Made by a program: the position numbers and the translations under genes. Of a stretch of 64,000 bases of DNA, positions 1 through 9,161 are shown one piece after another. Numbering within the stretch: position 1 is the stretch's first letter; every line of letters begins with the position of its first letter. Origin of the DNA: Rubinisphaera margarita (lineage in GTDB: Bacteria > Planctomycetota > Planctomycetia > Planctomycetales > Planctomycetaceae); contig NZ_JAKFGB010000021.1 of assembly GCF_022267515.1 (NCBI RefSeq), forward strand, positions 310,001 through 374,000, read 5' to 3'. Below the pieces are notes generated by a model. It was not told where the DNA came from and made no database searches. It saw only the letters and a list, made by a program, of their open reading frames with translations.

Positions 1-704
1 CGGAACCGACCCACCCAGATTTGCTCGACTGGCTGGCCTGCGAGTTCCGCGACTCGGGAGGCTCGTTCAAGCATCTGCATCGTCTGATCGTCACGAGTAG
101 TGTGTACCGGCAGTCATCCGCTCATCATGAGGGGCACGCGACTGCTGATGCCGGAAATCAACTGCTGTGGAGAATAAATCGTCGCCGACTGACGGCAGAA
201 GAAATCCGGGATGCGATCCTGGTTGTCAGTGGAGCGATGGACTTCACCATGGGCGGACCGGGCTATTATCTGTTCGAGTTGGAGAAGGCGGACCACTCGC
301 CTCACTACGAGTATCATCTGTTCGATCCAACCGATCCGGTGTCGCATCGCCGCAGTATTTATCGGTTCGTAGTCCGGTCGCAGCCCGACCCCTGGATGAC
401 AACGCTCGACTGTGCGGATTCCTCGCAAAGCACGCCGAAACGCAACGAGACGCTGACGGCTCTTCAGGCTCTTTCTCTGCTCAATAACCCCTTCAATCTG
501 GCGATGTCCGAGCGGTTTGCCGACCGATTGAGGACTGAGTCGTCCGAACTTTCGGACCAGGTGGTGCTGGCATTCCAGTTGATTGCGCAGCGGGAGCCGA
601 ACGCGGCGGAACAGAAAGCTCTCGAACGATACGGAACTGACCACGGCCTGGCCAATCTGTGCCGTGTGATGTTCAATCTCAGCGAATTCATGTACGTCGA
701 CTGA
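1..704 (+). CDS. C-terminal part of a DUF1553 (PSD1-type) protein, 5' end outside window
   Basis: The frame is already open at the left edge (it reads ...HPDLLDWLA through a TTG at 21 that is internal), so only about the last 233 residues are present. The text matches the C-terminal DUF1553 region of planctomycete PSD1 proteins: HPxLLDWLA, then LIVTSSVYRQSS, a RRLTAEEIRD segment, a GGPGYY loop, and a TALQALSLLNN block near the end. A closely similar order of motifs is seen in the complete protein at 23285-26164. These proteins are usually secreted multidomain proteins of unknown biochemical role with haem-like CxxCH motifs at the N terminus, which is not visible here. It is followed after 11 bases by a DUF1501 gene, the standard partner. 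Confidence 0.9.
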   Translation, partial: EPTHPDLLDWLACEFRDSGGSFKHLHRLIVTSSVYRQSSAHHEGHATADAGNQLLWRINRRRLTAEEIRDAILVVSGAMDFTMGGPGYYLFELEKADHSPHYEYHLFDPTDPVSHRRSIYRFVVRSQPDPWMTTLDCADSSQSTPKRNETLTALQALSLLNNPFNLAMSERFADRLRTESSELSDQVVLAFQLIAQREPNAAEQKALERYGTDHGLANLCRVMFNLSEFMYVD

Positions 705-715
705 CGGGAAACGCC

Positions 716-2161
716 ATGCTCAACCGCCGAACATTTCTCAGCCAGTCCGGACAGGGCTTCGGAGCGATGGCACTGGCCACAATGCTGCACGACGAGACTC
801 GGGCAGCGACGAATGGCGTTCTCCAGACTCTGCATCATCCGCCGAAAGCCAGGCGGGTCGTGCAGCTGTTCATGGCCGGGGCGGCCAGTCACATCGACTT
901 GTTTGATCACAAGCCGATGCTCGATCGCCATCACGGAGAGCCGTCTGATTTCGGCGAGCACGTGGAAGCATTTCAGAATGGGCTGGGGCCATGGATGAAG
1001 TCGCCGTTTGCATTCGCACCCTATGGCGAAAATGGTAAGCGGCTTAGTGAAGTCGTGCAGCCGTTAGGCGACTGTGTCGACGACATCGCCTTCGTGCACA
1101 ACATGGTTGGAAAAACGGGGGTCCATTCGCAGGCGACTTACCTGCAGGCAACCGGGTTTCAGCGTCCCGGCTTTCCCGGCATGGGATCCTGGGTCAGTTA
1201 TGGACTCGGTTCAGAGAACGAAAATCTGCCCACGTTCGTCGTGCTTCCAGATCATCGTGGTTATGCCAGCAACGGCCCGAAGAACTGGGGAGCGGCGTTT
1301 CTACCGGCCAGTTCTCAGGGAACGGTGATCTTTCCTCAGCGGGAAAATCCGATTGAGGATCTGAATGCGAAGGCCGAGTTCGTGACCGCGAAAGGGGACC
1401 GGGACGGACTGGCACTGCTCCGCGAGTTGAATCATCGGTTTGAAGAAGAGCGTCCAGGCGACTCACGACTGGAAGCCCGGATCCGGTCGTACGAACTTGC
1501 CGCAGCTATGCAGTTGAGTGCACCGGAAGCCCTCGACCTTTCCGACGAGCCATTGCATGTGCTGAAGGCCTACGGACTCGATCGAGCCGGAGCGACGTAT
1601 CCGGATCAGATCAATGCCCCCGAAGAAGAGGAGTACTTCGGCCGAAAATGTCTCATCGCCCGACGGTTGCTGGAACGCGGCGTCCGTTTCGTGCAGATCT
1701 GGTCGGGGAATGACAACGGCTTTCCCCGGCGAAATTGGGACAGCCACGAAGATGTGCAGCGAGACCATGATCCGCTTGCGCGCGGGATGGCTCGGGGAGC
1801 GGCCGCTCTGATCAAGGATCTGAAGGAACGGGGGCTGCTCGAAGATACGATCGTGCATTGGACAACCGAATTCGGTCGCATGCCAAGCAGTCAGGGAGGG
1901 CGGGGACGCGATCACAATCCGTACGTCTTCACCAACTGGCTCTGTGGAGGCGGCATTCAGGGCGGCATCAGCCATGGTCCTTCCGACGAGTGGGGATACA
2001 AACCGCTCGATCGCAATCATCCCACGCAGGTGTACGACATTCACGCCACGATGCTGCATCTACTCGGGATTGATCACACCCGGCTGACCGTTCGTCATGA
2101 CGGAATCGATCGCCGGCTTACCGACGTTCACGGACATGTGATCTCAGACATCCTGAGCTGA
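716..2161 (+). CDS. DUF1501 (sulfatase-like fold) protein, Tat-exported
   Basis: Encodes 481 residues from ATG 716; in-frame codons further upstream lie inside the preceding gene. The N terminus has a twin-arginine signal (NRRTFLSQSG followed by a hydrophobic stretch ending around AAT), so export in folded form is expected. The body carries DUF1501 hallmarks: an early AGAASHIDLFDHKP segment, RRLLERGVRFVQIW, WTTEFGRMPSSQ, GRDHNP and a closing LTDVHGHVISDIL. The family has an alkaline phosphatase/sulfatase-like fold, but the reaction is not established. It lies directly downstream of a DUF1553 protein, the usual planctomycete pair; the same pairing recurs at 23285-27617. The two probably form one transcript. 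Confidence 0.93.
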   Translation: MLNRRTFLSQSGQGFGAMALATMLHDETRAATNGVLQTLHHPPKARRVVQLFMAGAASHIDLFDHKPMLDRHHGEPSDFGEHVEAFQNGLGPWMKSPFAFAPYGENGKRLSEVVQPLGDCVDDIAFVHNMVGKTGVHSQATYLQATGFQRPGFPGMGSWVSYGLGSENENLPTFVVLPDHRGYASNGPKNWGAAFLPASSQGTVIFPQRENPIEDLNAKAEFVTAKGDRDGLALLRELNHRFEEERPGDSRLEARIRSYELAAAMQLSAPEALDLSDEPLHVLKAYGLDRAGATYPDQINAPEEEEYFGRKCLIARRLLERGVRFVQIWSGNDNGFPRRNWDSHEDVQRDHDPLARGMARGAAALIKDLKERGLLEDTIVHWTTEFGRMPSSQGGRGRDHNPYVFTNWLCGGGIQGGISHGPSDEWGYKPLDRNHPTQVYDIHATMLHLLGIDHTRLTVRHDGIDRRLTDVHGHVISDILS

Positions 2162-2499
2162 TCAACTGGAGAGAACTCTGCGGACTTGCCACATCTCGCG
2201 ATGTAGCCTCGTGCGTTCAGGCTGCCCGGGGCAAATTCAAAATTCGACGATACGCGTTTGCAGGAGCAAACTCAGCATGGCGGGGGATTGTCGCCCATGC
2301 GCCTGCAGGAGAAGCATGAAAAGGCCCTAACCGTTACAGATTGACGGGCTCGTAGGTAGAATTCCTGAGGTTTCGTATTCAAGCAGATCTCTCGCGTCAA
2401 AGTCAGCCGATCTCACTCAACAGGCCGCCTATTTCCGCGGCCGGAGTTCAGAGGGCGAATTCAGGAAGGAGTTCGCAGGTTCGGGATCGGAGATCTGTT
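2162..2499. other. Intergenic stretch, no gene recognised
   Basis: About 340 bases upstream of the cytochrome gene. I see no plausible ORF or RNA gene. It contains a GTTTG/CAAAC inverted repeat and a repeated TGCAGGAG word near 2262 and 2304, neither assignable. An AAGGAG ribosome-binding site occurs near 2466, too far from the ATG at 2500 to be the site used. Confidence 0.4.
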
Positions 2500-3003
2500 A
2501 TGAAACGTCTGACGTTCAGCTGCTCAATTCTTCTCGCCGTGCTTTCGGCGATCGTCGTCCATTCTTCTGAACCTATCGAGCAGGTGTCGAGTTCCCGGAG
2601 CGAGGAAAGTCAAGGCCCGCTAATGCGGGCCAAGCTGGCCAGTTCTCAGGCCGTGCTCGAAGGCCTGGTTTCGCGGGACTTTGGGAAAATCGCTGAGGGA
2701 GCCGAAGACCTCGACCGGATCTGTCAGACGCTCCATTGGATTGAGACCGACGATCAGGTCTACGCCCACCATCGGACGGAAATGCATCGTCTGACGCAGA
2801 AGATCGCGCGGACAGCCGAGACTCGCAACCTTGAAGGAGCCGCCTTCACATACATGCATATGCTTAATGTCTGTATCAGCTGCCACGAGCATTGTCGGGA
2901 TGTGCTGAAGATTGCCGACGATAGCGAGATCAATTTGCAGATCGTTCCCATTCCGATCACGGGATCGCCGGACGAATCTTCGGGGCAGTCTCTGCGACGG
3001 TAG
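2500..3003 (+). CDS. Secreted c-type cytochrome, cytochrome c-prime-like
   Basis: Encodes 167 residues. An N-terminal hydrophobic segment (residues about 5-22) is a signal peptide, so the protein should be periplasmic. The remainder is helical in character and has one haem-binding motif, CISCH at residues 125-129, close to the C terminus. A single C-terminal CxxCH in a helical protein of about 130 mature residues is the arrangement of cytochrome c-prime-type four-helix bundles, which bind gases or transfer electrons. This assignment rests on architecture rather than on sequence I recognise in detail. It appears monocistronic; a hairpin overlaps its stop codon. Confidence 0.7.
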   Translation: MKRLTFSCSILLAVLSAIVVHSSEPIEQVSSSRSEESQGPLMRAKLASSQAVLEGLVSRDFGKIAEGAEDLDRICQTLHWIETDDQVYAHHRTEMHRLTQKIARTAETRNLEGAAFTYMHMLNVCISCHEHCRDVLKIADDSEINLQIVPIPITGSPDESSGQSLRR

Positions 3004-3017
3004 AGCGGATCGCTCTA
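3001..3017 (+). terminator. Hairpin overlapping the stop codon of the cytochrome gene
   Basis: TAGAGCG at 3001-3007 and CGCTCTA at 3011-3017 form a perfect 7-bp stem with a 3-base loop; the TAG is the stop codon. It is followed by CCGTTTGT, only a short T-rich stretch, so it is a weak intrinsic terminator at best. A second perfect 9-bp inverted repeat (GTCCGCATA 3024-3032, TATGCGGAC 3064-3072) lies just downstream. Confidence 0.45.
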
Positions 3018-3163
3018 CCGTTTGTCCGCATAGAACCGAGTTTTCGCCTGAAACGCGGCAACTTATGCGGACGGAACGGCTACACCATTAAGTGAACTGC
3101 ACTAACACGAGTTTGTGCGTTTCTGGAAAATCGCAGGGGCCCTTCAGAACTGGATGGCCGATT

Positions 3164-4315
3164 TCAGGGGTTTGGAAGCGGGCTTCCATCTTCCCTGAAG
3201 TTGTTGGCGATGTCGTCGACGAGAACTCCGTGCACATCGCCGGAGTTTTCAAACTGCCAGATGCGGACCGAGGCCACGGAAACAGTTGCCGTTTCCCACG
3301 GAGCGGGGCCGGCCCATTCGGGAAGCCAAATTCCCAGATTGAGCTGAGCCGCCATCGCGGGAACGTACCTGGTGTGCGTGGCGACGTACCGGCCGTCGAT
3401 CCAATGCGACACCTTGTCTCCACAGTAGAGGGCGTAGTTGTCAGGGCCCAGCTTCTTCAACGGATTGCCAAGGTAGGTCTCGAAGGGAACTGACTTGTCG
3501 CGGATCCACCAATAGCCCTCATGCTCGACGACCTGTCTGTCGGTGAGGTCGGGGAGGGGGTTCAGCTGAGTCGTCCACTCCGTTGTGAAGACATGATACT
3601 GACCGTCGGTGGCCTCTGAGACGTCGAAGAGATTCGGGTCGTGTTTGCTGTTGCAGAACGTGTTGTAGAGGCCCCGGGTGAAATCACCACCCTTTCCAAA
3701 CTCCGGGAAGTCGATCTCCGACCAGTACTCATTGGCGGCGATCCCATAGGCCGGCATGTGCGGGTTATAAAGCGGCGTGCCGGCGATAAACTCATTCTTG
3801 AGGTTCGGATCGCCTTCGACCCAGCGATAGGCGAACGTCCAGATCGCCGGGATGGCTCCCTGAGGATGGGCGGGGTTCTGTGGTCCGCCGCGAAAACTCT
3901 TACTGTCGCCCACTTTCATCACGACTTCGAACCGGCCTGAAGCGAAGAACCGTTTGGATACGATCACTCCGCCGACCCGCTCGCGACGCCCCTGGAATCC
4001 AATCACATCGCCCGAGTAGTGATCGCCGTGCCCCTCGCAGACCAGCACATTCTGCGACTCCCCGGCGACCAGGTCCTGCTCAATCCGCACGTTCTCGGGA
4101 ACGACGCCGTTGTTTCCGTGGCCCCATTTCTTGCGAAGGAGATACCACTTCTGTGGATCGATCTGACCGCTCGACCAGTCTTCCTCGAAGTCGGGTACGC
4201 GGGTGATGTTGGATTGAGCGTGATCGGCCGGGCTTTCAGGTGGGGCGGCTCGCATTCCCTGAGCGGACAGAACGATCACGGCTACGGCGGCAAGAGGAGT
4301 AAGTTTGAGCTGCAT
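3164..4315 (-). CDS. Secreted glycoside hydrolase family 16
   Basis: Encodes 383 residues from ATG 4315; a GTG six codons earlier is possible. A signal peptide ends near QGMRAA. The mature protein has the GH16 lectin-like fold pattern: FEEDWSSGQIDPQKW at the start, a catalytic ExDxxE motif seen as EIDFPE around residue 200, and a VSHWIDG segment near the end. GH16 enzymes cleave beta-1,4 or beta-1,3 bonds in galactans and glucans with retention (agarases, carrageenases, laminarinases). The loops do not let me fix a substrate, though marine galactan is plausible given the nearby sulfatase. It is followed, on the same strand upstream, by a truncated haemoglobin gene that looks unrelated. Confidence 0.85.
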   Translation of the reverse strand: MQLKLTPLAAVAVIVLSAQGMRAAPPESPADHAQSNITRVPDFEEDWSSGQIDPQKWYLLRKKWGHGNNGVVPENVRIEQDLVAGESQNVLVCEGHGDHYSGDVIGFQGRRERVGGVIVSKRFFASGRFEVVMKVGDSKSFRGGPQNPAHPQGAIPAIWTFAYRWVEGDPNLKNEFIAGTPLYNPHMPAYGIAANEYWSEIDFPEFGKGGDFTRGLYNTFCNSKHDPNLFDVSEATDGQYHVFTTEWTTQLNPLPDLTDRQVVEHEGYWWIRDKSVPFETYLGNPLKKLGPDNYALYCGDKVSHWIDGRYVATHTRYVPAMAAQLNLGIWLPEWAGPAPWETATVSVASVRIWQFENSGDVHGVLVDDIANNFREDGSPLPNP

Positions 4316-4342
4316 ATTCGATCGATGTCCCACTGTCGTTGG

Positions 4343-4726
4343 TCAGCCGTCTGTAGAGACCGCCCCGGTGATTTCGGTCGAGTACATATTCATGCGATGG
4401 ACAACGTCTTGGATGTCCGCTTCGGAGCAACCTCGGTCCTCGAGCACATCCAGCAGGTGACCGACGAAGGCACTGAAATGGATCGCTTTGATCCCTCGTC
4501 CCGCATGCGCGTAGGCCAGATCCATTCCGCTGTATTTTTCGGGACCTCCCAACGCGGCGCACATGAACTCCGACTGCATGGTCCGAAGTTTGACCAGATC
4601 GATGTTCTCGAAGAAAGGCTTAAGCAAAGGATCGGCCAGAACCCGCGCATAGAGGGCGTCGACCACTTCCTGAATCGCGTCGGGACCGCCGAGGCGTTCG
4701 TAAAGGGGCTGCTCGGGTGCATTCAT
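4343..4726 (-). CDS. Group 1 truncated haemoglobin
   Basis: Encodes 127 residues from ATG 4726, which has an AAAGG site about 8 bases upstream; a GTG at 4756 would add ten residues. The sequence has the 2-on-2 globin pattern: PLYERLGGPDAIQEVVDALYARVLAD, then FFENIDL, the FMCAALGGPEKYSG block, and the proximal histidine in LAYAHAGRGI. Group 1 members bind O2 and NO and are used mainly for NO detoxification or O2 sensing in the cytoplasm. The 27-base gap to the GH16 gene could allow cotranscription, but I see no functional link. Confidence 0.93.
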   Translation of the reverse strand: MNAPEQPLYERLGGPDAIQEVVDALYARVLADPLLKPFFENIDLVKLRTMQSEFMCAALGGPEKYSGMDLAYAHAGRGIKAIHFSAFVGHLLDVLEDRGCSEADIQDVVHRMNMYSTEITGAVSTDG

Positions 4727-5089
4727 CGGATTGCCTTTCGTGCAGACGAAGTTCACAGTTGCGGCGCTGTCATCGTTCTCTGATTATGGAAGGCCTTCGT
4801 CGAGAACACCAGCACAAGTGGTGCAGCGAATGGTCGCACCCAGCAGGACGGGACGGCTTCGCACCCGATTCGCGGAGCTTCAGACCGGGACGAAGAGTGA
4901 AGAATGTGGCCGAACGTACTGTTCCCCAACGGCATCTGCTAACATGTTGCGCAGAGCGCCGGCGTGGCTCCGGACGATCACCGCGGCCCGATCTTCACGC
5001 TGCCGCGGGAAGCGTCCGCTTCGTGTCTCGCAGAAGGTCGCTGCCGTGCTCAGTTTTCTGACCATTCCCCGTTGTATGGAGACCGCGTG
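4727..5089. other. Divergent intergenic region
   Basis: Lies between the leftward truncated haemoglobin and the rightward propeller gene, so it should hold both promoters. No clear -35/-10 pair, riboswitch or RNA gene could be supported. Open frames crossing it are compositional shadows. Confidence 0.4.
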
Positions 5090-6349
5090 ATGCTGAAAGC
5101 GATTCCTTTCCTCCTGATGCTGACACTTTCTGCCACCAGTGCCACGGCAGGTAACTGGACTCACTGGCGTGGTCCGACCGGCAATGGAACTGCTCCCGAA
5201 GCAACGCCGCCCGTGCAGTGGTCGGCAACTGAGAATGTGAAGTGGAAAGTCGAACTTCCGGGGCTTGGGTCCGGCTCGCCAATCATCTGGCAGGATCAGG
5301 TGTTCGTGACCTCGGCCATTCCCGTCGACAACGCAGACGCCGCGAGCGGCTCGCCTGAGCACGAGTTCGTTCTCCTCTGCTACGATCGAGCAACTGGCCA
5401 GCTGAACTGGAAGCGAGTGGCCAATCGCGAGCAGCCGCACGAGGGAACCCATTCGACAAACGGATTTGCATCGGCCAGTCCCTGTACCGATGGCGAACGG
5501 GTCTACGCTCACTTCGGATCGCGTGGTCTCTACTGCTACACCATGGAAGGGGAGCCGGTCTGGAAACGCGATCTGGGCGACATGACCTGTCGCGGCACCT
5601 TCGGAGAAGGAAGCTCCCCGACGCTGGCGGGCGACAAGATCATCGTGCCCTGGGATCACGAAGGGCAATCGTTCCTCTTCGCACTCGATAAGCGAACCGG
5701 AGAGACGATCTGGGAAGCCGAACGCGACGAACCGAGCTGCTGGGCGACGCCGCTTGTAGTTCAGCACGCAGGCAACGAGCAGGTCATCATGAACGGGCAG
5801 AACTACGCTCGGTCTTACGACCTCAAAACGGGCAAGGAGCTGTGGCGTTGCGGCGGTCAGACCATGCGTCCCGTCGCCTGTCCCGTGGCCGCGGATGGCC
5901 TTGTTTACGTGGGCAGCGGTTTTCGCGGCGCATTTCTCGGAGCATTCCAGCCGGACGGAAAGGGCGATATTGCGGGCTCGTCGAATGTCGTCTGGACGAT
6001 CGAACGGGACACCCCCGATATTGCTTCGTTCCTGCTCTCGGAGGGACGGATCTACTTCTACAAAGCGAAGTCCGGTCTGCTGACCTGCGTTGATGCCAAA
6101 ACGGGCGAGCCGCACTATTCGACGGAACGAATCGGCCTGGGCACGATTTACGCCTCGCCCGTCGCGGCCAATGGGCACATCTATCTGACCGATCGCGATG
6201 GGAAAACGGTGGTCATCGAAGACAGCCCGGAATTGAAGATCGTCGCGACCAACTCCGTCGACGAGACCGTCGATGCCACCCCGGCTCCGGTCGATAACCA
6301 AATGTTTGTCCGCGGCGAGAAACATCTCTTCTGCTTCGAGAAGCCGTAG
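5090..6349 (+). CDS. Secreted PQQ-like beta-propeller protein
   Basis: Encodes 419 residues from ATG 5090, chosen because a clean signal peptide (hydrophobic core, then TSATAGNW) starts there. The mature part is a run of propeller blades of the PQQ_2/BamB type: W-HWRGPTGNG at the N terminus, repeated K-TGE-LW or RTGETIWE phrases at roughly 50-residue spacing, and Y-A-SPVAANGHIYL near the end. Planctomycetes carry many such secreted propellers. Whether a cofactor is bound is unknown, and without a dehydrogenase domain a structural or binding role is as likely as catalysis. It ends at a strong bidirectional hairpin. Confidence 0.88.
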   Translation: MLKAIPFLLMLTLSATSATAGNWTHWRGPTGNGTAPEATPPVQWSATENVKWKVELPGLGSGSPIIWQDQVFVTSAIPVDNADAASGSPEHEFVLLCYDRATGQLNWKRVANREQPHEGTHSTNGFASASPCTDGERVYAHFGSRGLYCYTMEGEPVWKRDLGDMTCRGTFGEGSSPTLAGDKIIVPWDHEGQSFLFALDKRTGETIWEAERDEPSCWATPLVVQHAGNEQVIMNGQNYARSYDLKTGKELWRCGGQTMRPVACPVAADGLVYVGSGFRGAFLGAFQPDGKGDIAGSSNVVWTIERDTPDIASFLLSEGRIYFYKAKSGLLTCVDAKTGEPHYSTERIGLGTIYASPVAANGHIYLTDRDGKTVVIEDSPELKIVATNSVDETVDATPAPVDNQMFVRGEKHLFCFEKP

Positions 6350-6376
6350 TCGAACAACAGGGAACGTCAAAATAGA

Positions 6377-6408
6377 AACGCCACTGCGGGCTTTCCGGCA
6401 GTGGCGTT
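6377..6408. terminator. Bidirectional terminator hairpin between convergent genes
   Basis: A perfect 11-bp stem (AACGCCACTGC at 6377-6387, GCAGTGGCGTT at 6398-6408) with a 10-base loop lies between the rightward propeller gene (ends 6349) and the leftward sulfatase gene (ends 6443). It is followed by CTGTTTTCC on the plus strand and preceded by AATAGA on the other side. Confidence 0.75.
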
Positions 6409-6442
6409 CTGTTTTCCACAGATCCCTGTACGGAATCGATTT

Positions 6443-9037
6443 TTACGGCATGGTCTCAAACAACTTGTTCGGACGTGACCAGCGGATGCGACCGATCAGC
6501 ACATCGCCCCGGGCATTGCGGCGGGGCATCCATTCGCCGACGGTGACAATCGACTCAAACGGAGAAACGTTCGTCACATCGAAGTTCCCCATCAGGGCGA
6601 CTTCGTCCGGGTTGTCGATGCCATCTCCTACAAGCGGAAGCACGACCTGTTCGGTTTCGCGAATCAGGCAGAGCTTCTCGGGATCAACCTGGGCCACCCA
6701 GAGTGGACTGCGCCACCGCATCACGTTCTTATTGGTTTCGTCTTCTCGGTTATAGACGAGGAACAGCCCGTCGGAGTGCGTCAGCCAGTGCTGCTGCGTC
6801 GTCGACATGCCGATCGACTCACCATCATCGAACGCCCAGGCCTTCTGCTTGCGATAGTTGACTCCATCGTCGCTCACGGCGACATAACCATGGCCGTCTT
6901 CCGCTCGAATCGTCATGTAGAACTTGTCGTTGAAGCGAGTGATCGAAGGTTCGAGAAGGCCACGTCCGGCACTGTTCTCCAGCGGCGGTCCGACTTCAAG
7001 AATTTTGAGATCTTCACCATCGAAGGAGCAGCGAACACCAGCGACCTTTCGCGGCTTGCTGGGATCATCGCCGTAGCTGAATGTCAGCATCACATCTCCG
7101 TTCGGCATGATGATCCGCTGGCCGCAGCCGTTGGTGTATATCGTCGAACCGGCAGGGTTGTCCCATTCGAGGATCTTCCGTTCTGACCAGCTGCCGTCGG
7201 GACGCCGCACGGCATAGACAGGATAGCGGGCGAGCTGATCTCCCCGCGCGAATCTCGGGCCGCGATAGAAGACAACGTGTCCCAGGGCAATCACCGACTT
7301 GGTCTGCGGATGATACTGCGGCGTGACATCGCACACCCCGGCTTTCAGACCGGGATGTCCGGGGACATCGATACGACCGAAGGCCTCAATCGGCTCGGGA
7401 TCGCTCCAGGTCTTTCCCGCGTCCTTCGATTCACTCCAGTGGATCTGACCGAAGTAGTCCGAGCCGCTGATCTCCTGAAGGTTCATCAGGCAGGTCCATT
7501 CGCCCTTCTGATCCTCGGGCACCATGCACGCTCGGGGATGGAACCATGTCAGACTCTTCCCATCGCGATTCCGCCACACCGTTTCCTTGCTTGTCGACTC
7601 GATGAGTGGCGTCTCAGACTTCGTGGAAGCAATCCAACCACCGATCTGGGGCGTCGCGTCGAAGGTGACTTCGTCGTACCAGTTCTTGAGCTGGCGGAGC
7701 AGTTTTCGAGCCGTCTCGGGATGTTCTTTAACGACGTTGTTCTTCTCGCCCGGGTCGTTCTCAAGATGGAAAAGAGCCACGGCTTCATTGTCGAACGTCC
7801 CCGGGGTCGCTTTTGGATGATGCACGGTCAGCTTCCAGGGACCCGATCGCATTGCTTCGGCACGCGACCCGTTATTTCCCATCGAAGCCCAGTAGAGCGG
7901 TCGTTCCGGCAGTTGCTCGTCGCGCAGAAGGACCGGCGAGAGATCGACGCCGTCCAAATCGAGAGCGGAGCTTTCTGCGCCCGCGAGAGACAGGAGCGTC
8001 GGCATCACATCAATGGAGATCATCGGCTGATCGCTTTCGCTCCCAGCTTCGATTGTGCCCGGCCACCAGGCGATCGCGGGTACTTTGTGGCCACCTTCGA
8101 AAACGGTCCCCTTGCCGCCACGCAGTTCAGGACTGCCGCTGGGGAAGTCGGAGGAGGGGCCGTTGTCGGAGAAGAAGAGGACGAAGGTGTTCTCCGCGAT
8201 GTCCAGATCGAGCAGAGTCTGCCGGAGTTGACCGATCCCTTCGTCGATCGGCATCGTCATGCCCTTGTACTTGGCAATTCGTTCGTCCTCGCTGACTTCC
8301 TTCCACTTCCAGCGATCCCAGTGCTCTTCGGTGCGGCGTACCGCGTCGCCGGGAACCTGGACCGGGTTATGGATTGCTTCATGAGCCACGTACAGACAGA
8401 ACGGTTTTTCCTCATCGGCGTGCCTGCGAACGAAGTCGAGGGTGTACTTGTTGATCAGATGCGTCGAATAGCCTTCCTCGCGGGTTTCGTCTTTGCCATG
8501 CCACCAGTCGTGTTTGTTGTGATCGCCGACGTGACTGACGAAGTCGATATTGCCGCTGTGGTAGCCGATGAACTCATCGAATCCGTGGTGCTGCGGATGA
8601 TAGTCCGAAGAGTTGTGCGGATAACCCTGATGCCATTTGCCTATCAGGCCCGTGGAGTAGCCCTGTTCCTTCAGCACCTCGGCAAAGGTCGTCTCGCTGA
8701 GCTGGAGTCCTTTGCGATGTTCCGGGTGATCGGCAACGGGATGAATGACCGCTTCGATGCCGGTCCGCTGCTGATAGCGACCCGTCAACAGACCGGCTCG
8801 CGTGGGCGAGCAAACCGTTCCCGACGAGTGGAAGTCGGTCAGCTTCATGCCCTCGGCTGCCAGACGGTCGATCTCGGGAGTCTCGAAGTAGGGGTTCCCA
8901 AAGCAGCTGACGCCTTCATAACCCATGTCGTCGACCATCACCACGATGAGATTCGGCCTGGCGGCGAACAGGTTTTGAGGGGCGAGCAGTAGAGTCAGCC
9001 CGAGTAGAGTGGAGAACAGCAGTGGAATCTTCTTCAT
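6443..9037 (-). CDS. Secreted sulfatase fused to a C-terminal Asp-box (sialidase-type propeller) domain
   Basis: Encodes 864 residues from ATG 9037, where a signal peptide begins (MKKIPLLFSTLLG, ending FAARPN). Residues about 27-470 are a type I sulfatase: metal-binding MVDDMG, the formylglycine motif C76-S-P-T-R80, then a GKWHQG block and a FFSDNGPS motif. Residues about 490-864 differ and contain an Asp-box (SKDAGKTWSDP) and further blade-like repeats as in BNR/exo-sialidase propellers. Family knowledge: C-x-P-x-R is converted to formylglycine and hydrolyses sulfate esters. The propeller may act on, or bind, the same sulfated glycan. It is divergent from the esterase gene. Confidence 0.9.
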   Translation of the reverse strand: MKKIPLLFSTLLGLTLLLAPQNLFAARPNLIVVMVDDMGYEGVSCFGNPYFETPEIDRLAAEGMKLTDFHSSGTVCSPTRAGLLTGRYQQRTGIEAVIHPVADHPEHRKGLQLSETTFAEVLKEQGYSTGLIGKWHQGYPHNSSDYHPQHHGFDEFIGYHSGNIDFVSHVGDHNKHDWWHGKDETREEGYSTHLINKYTLDFVRRHADEEKPFCLYVAHEAIHNPVQVPGDAVRRTEEHWDRWKWKEVSEDERIAKYKGMTMPIDEGIGQLRQTLLDLDIAENTFVLFFSDNGPSSDFPSGSPELRGGKGTVFEGGHKVPAIAWWPGTIEAGSESDQPMISIDVMPTLLSLAGAESSALDLDGVDLSPVLLRDEQLPERPLYWASMGNNGSRAEAMRSGPWKLTVHHPKATPGTFDNEAVALFHLENDPGEKNNVVKEHPETARKLLRQLKNWYDEVTFDATPQIGGWIASTKSETPLIESTSKETVWRNRDGKSLTWFHPRACMVPEDQKGEWTCLMNLQEISGSDYFGQIHWSESKDAGKTWSDPEPIEAFGRIDVPGHPGLKAGVCDVTPQYHPQTKSVIALGHVVFYRGPRFARGDQLARYPVYAVRRPDGSWSERKILEWDNPAGSTIYTNGCGQRIIMPNGDVMLTFSYGDDPSKPRKVAGVRCSFDGEDLKILEVGPPLENSAGRGLLEPSITRFNDKFYMTIRAEDGHGYVAVSDDGVNYRKQKAWAFDDGESIGMSTTQQHWLTHSDGLFLVYNREDETNKNVMRWRSPLWVAQVDPEKLCLIRETEQVVLPLVGDGIDNPDEVALMGNFDVTNVSPFESIVTVGEWMPRRNARGDVLIGRIRWSRPNKLFETMP

Positions 9038-9161
9038 GGGGCAGGTCCTTTTGCGAGGAGTGATCAGATCGGAGACTGCCGATTCTATCGCGCTGCCACT
9101 GATCATGATAGAATCGCGTCCGCATCCACCGCTTCTCGTTCCATCAGTTCAGGGAGTCGCC

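Noticed and set aside
4880..6370. Long minus-strand open frame opposite the PQQ-like propeller gene
   Set aside because: It is a compositional shadow: the plus strand has a signal peptide and propeller repeats, while this frame has no motif, no signal and Arg/His-rich text.
7277..8992. 571-residue plus-strand frame opposite the sulfatase gene
   Set aside because: Antisense to clear sulfatase motifs; no ribosome-binding site or recognisable domain.
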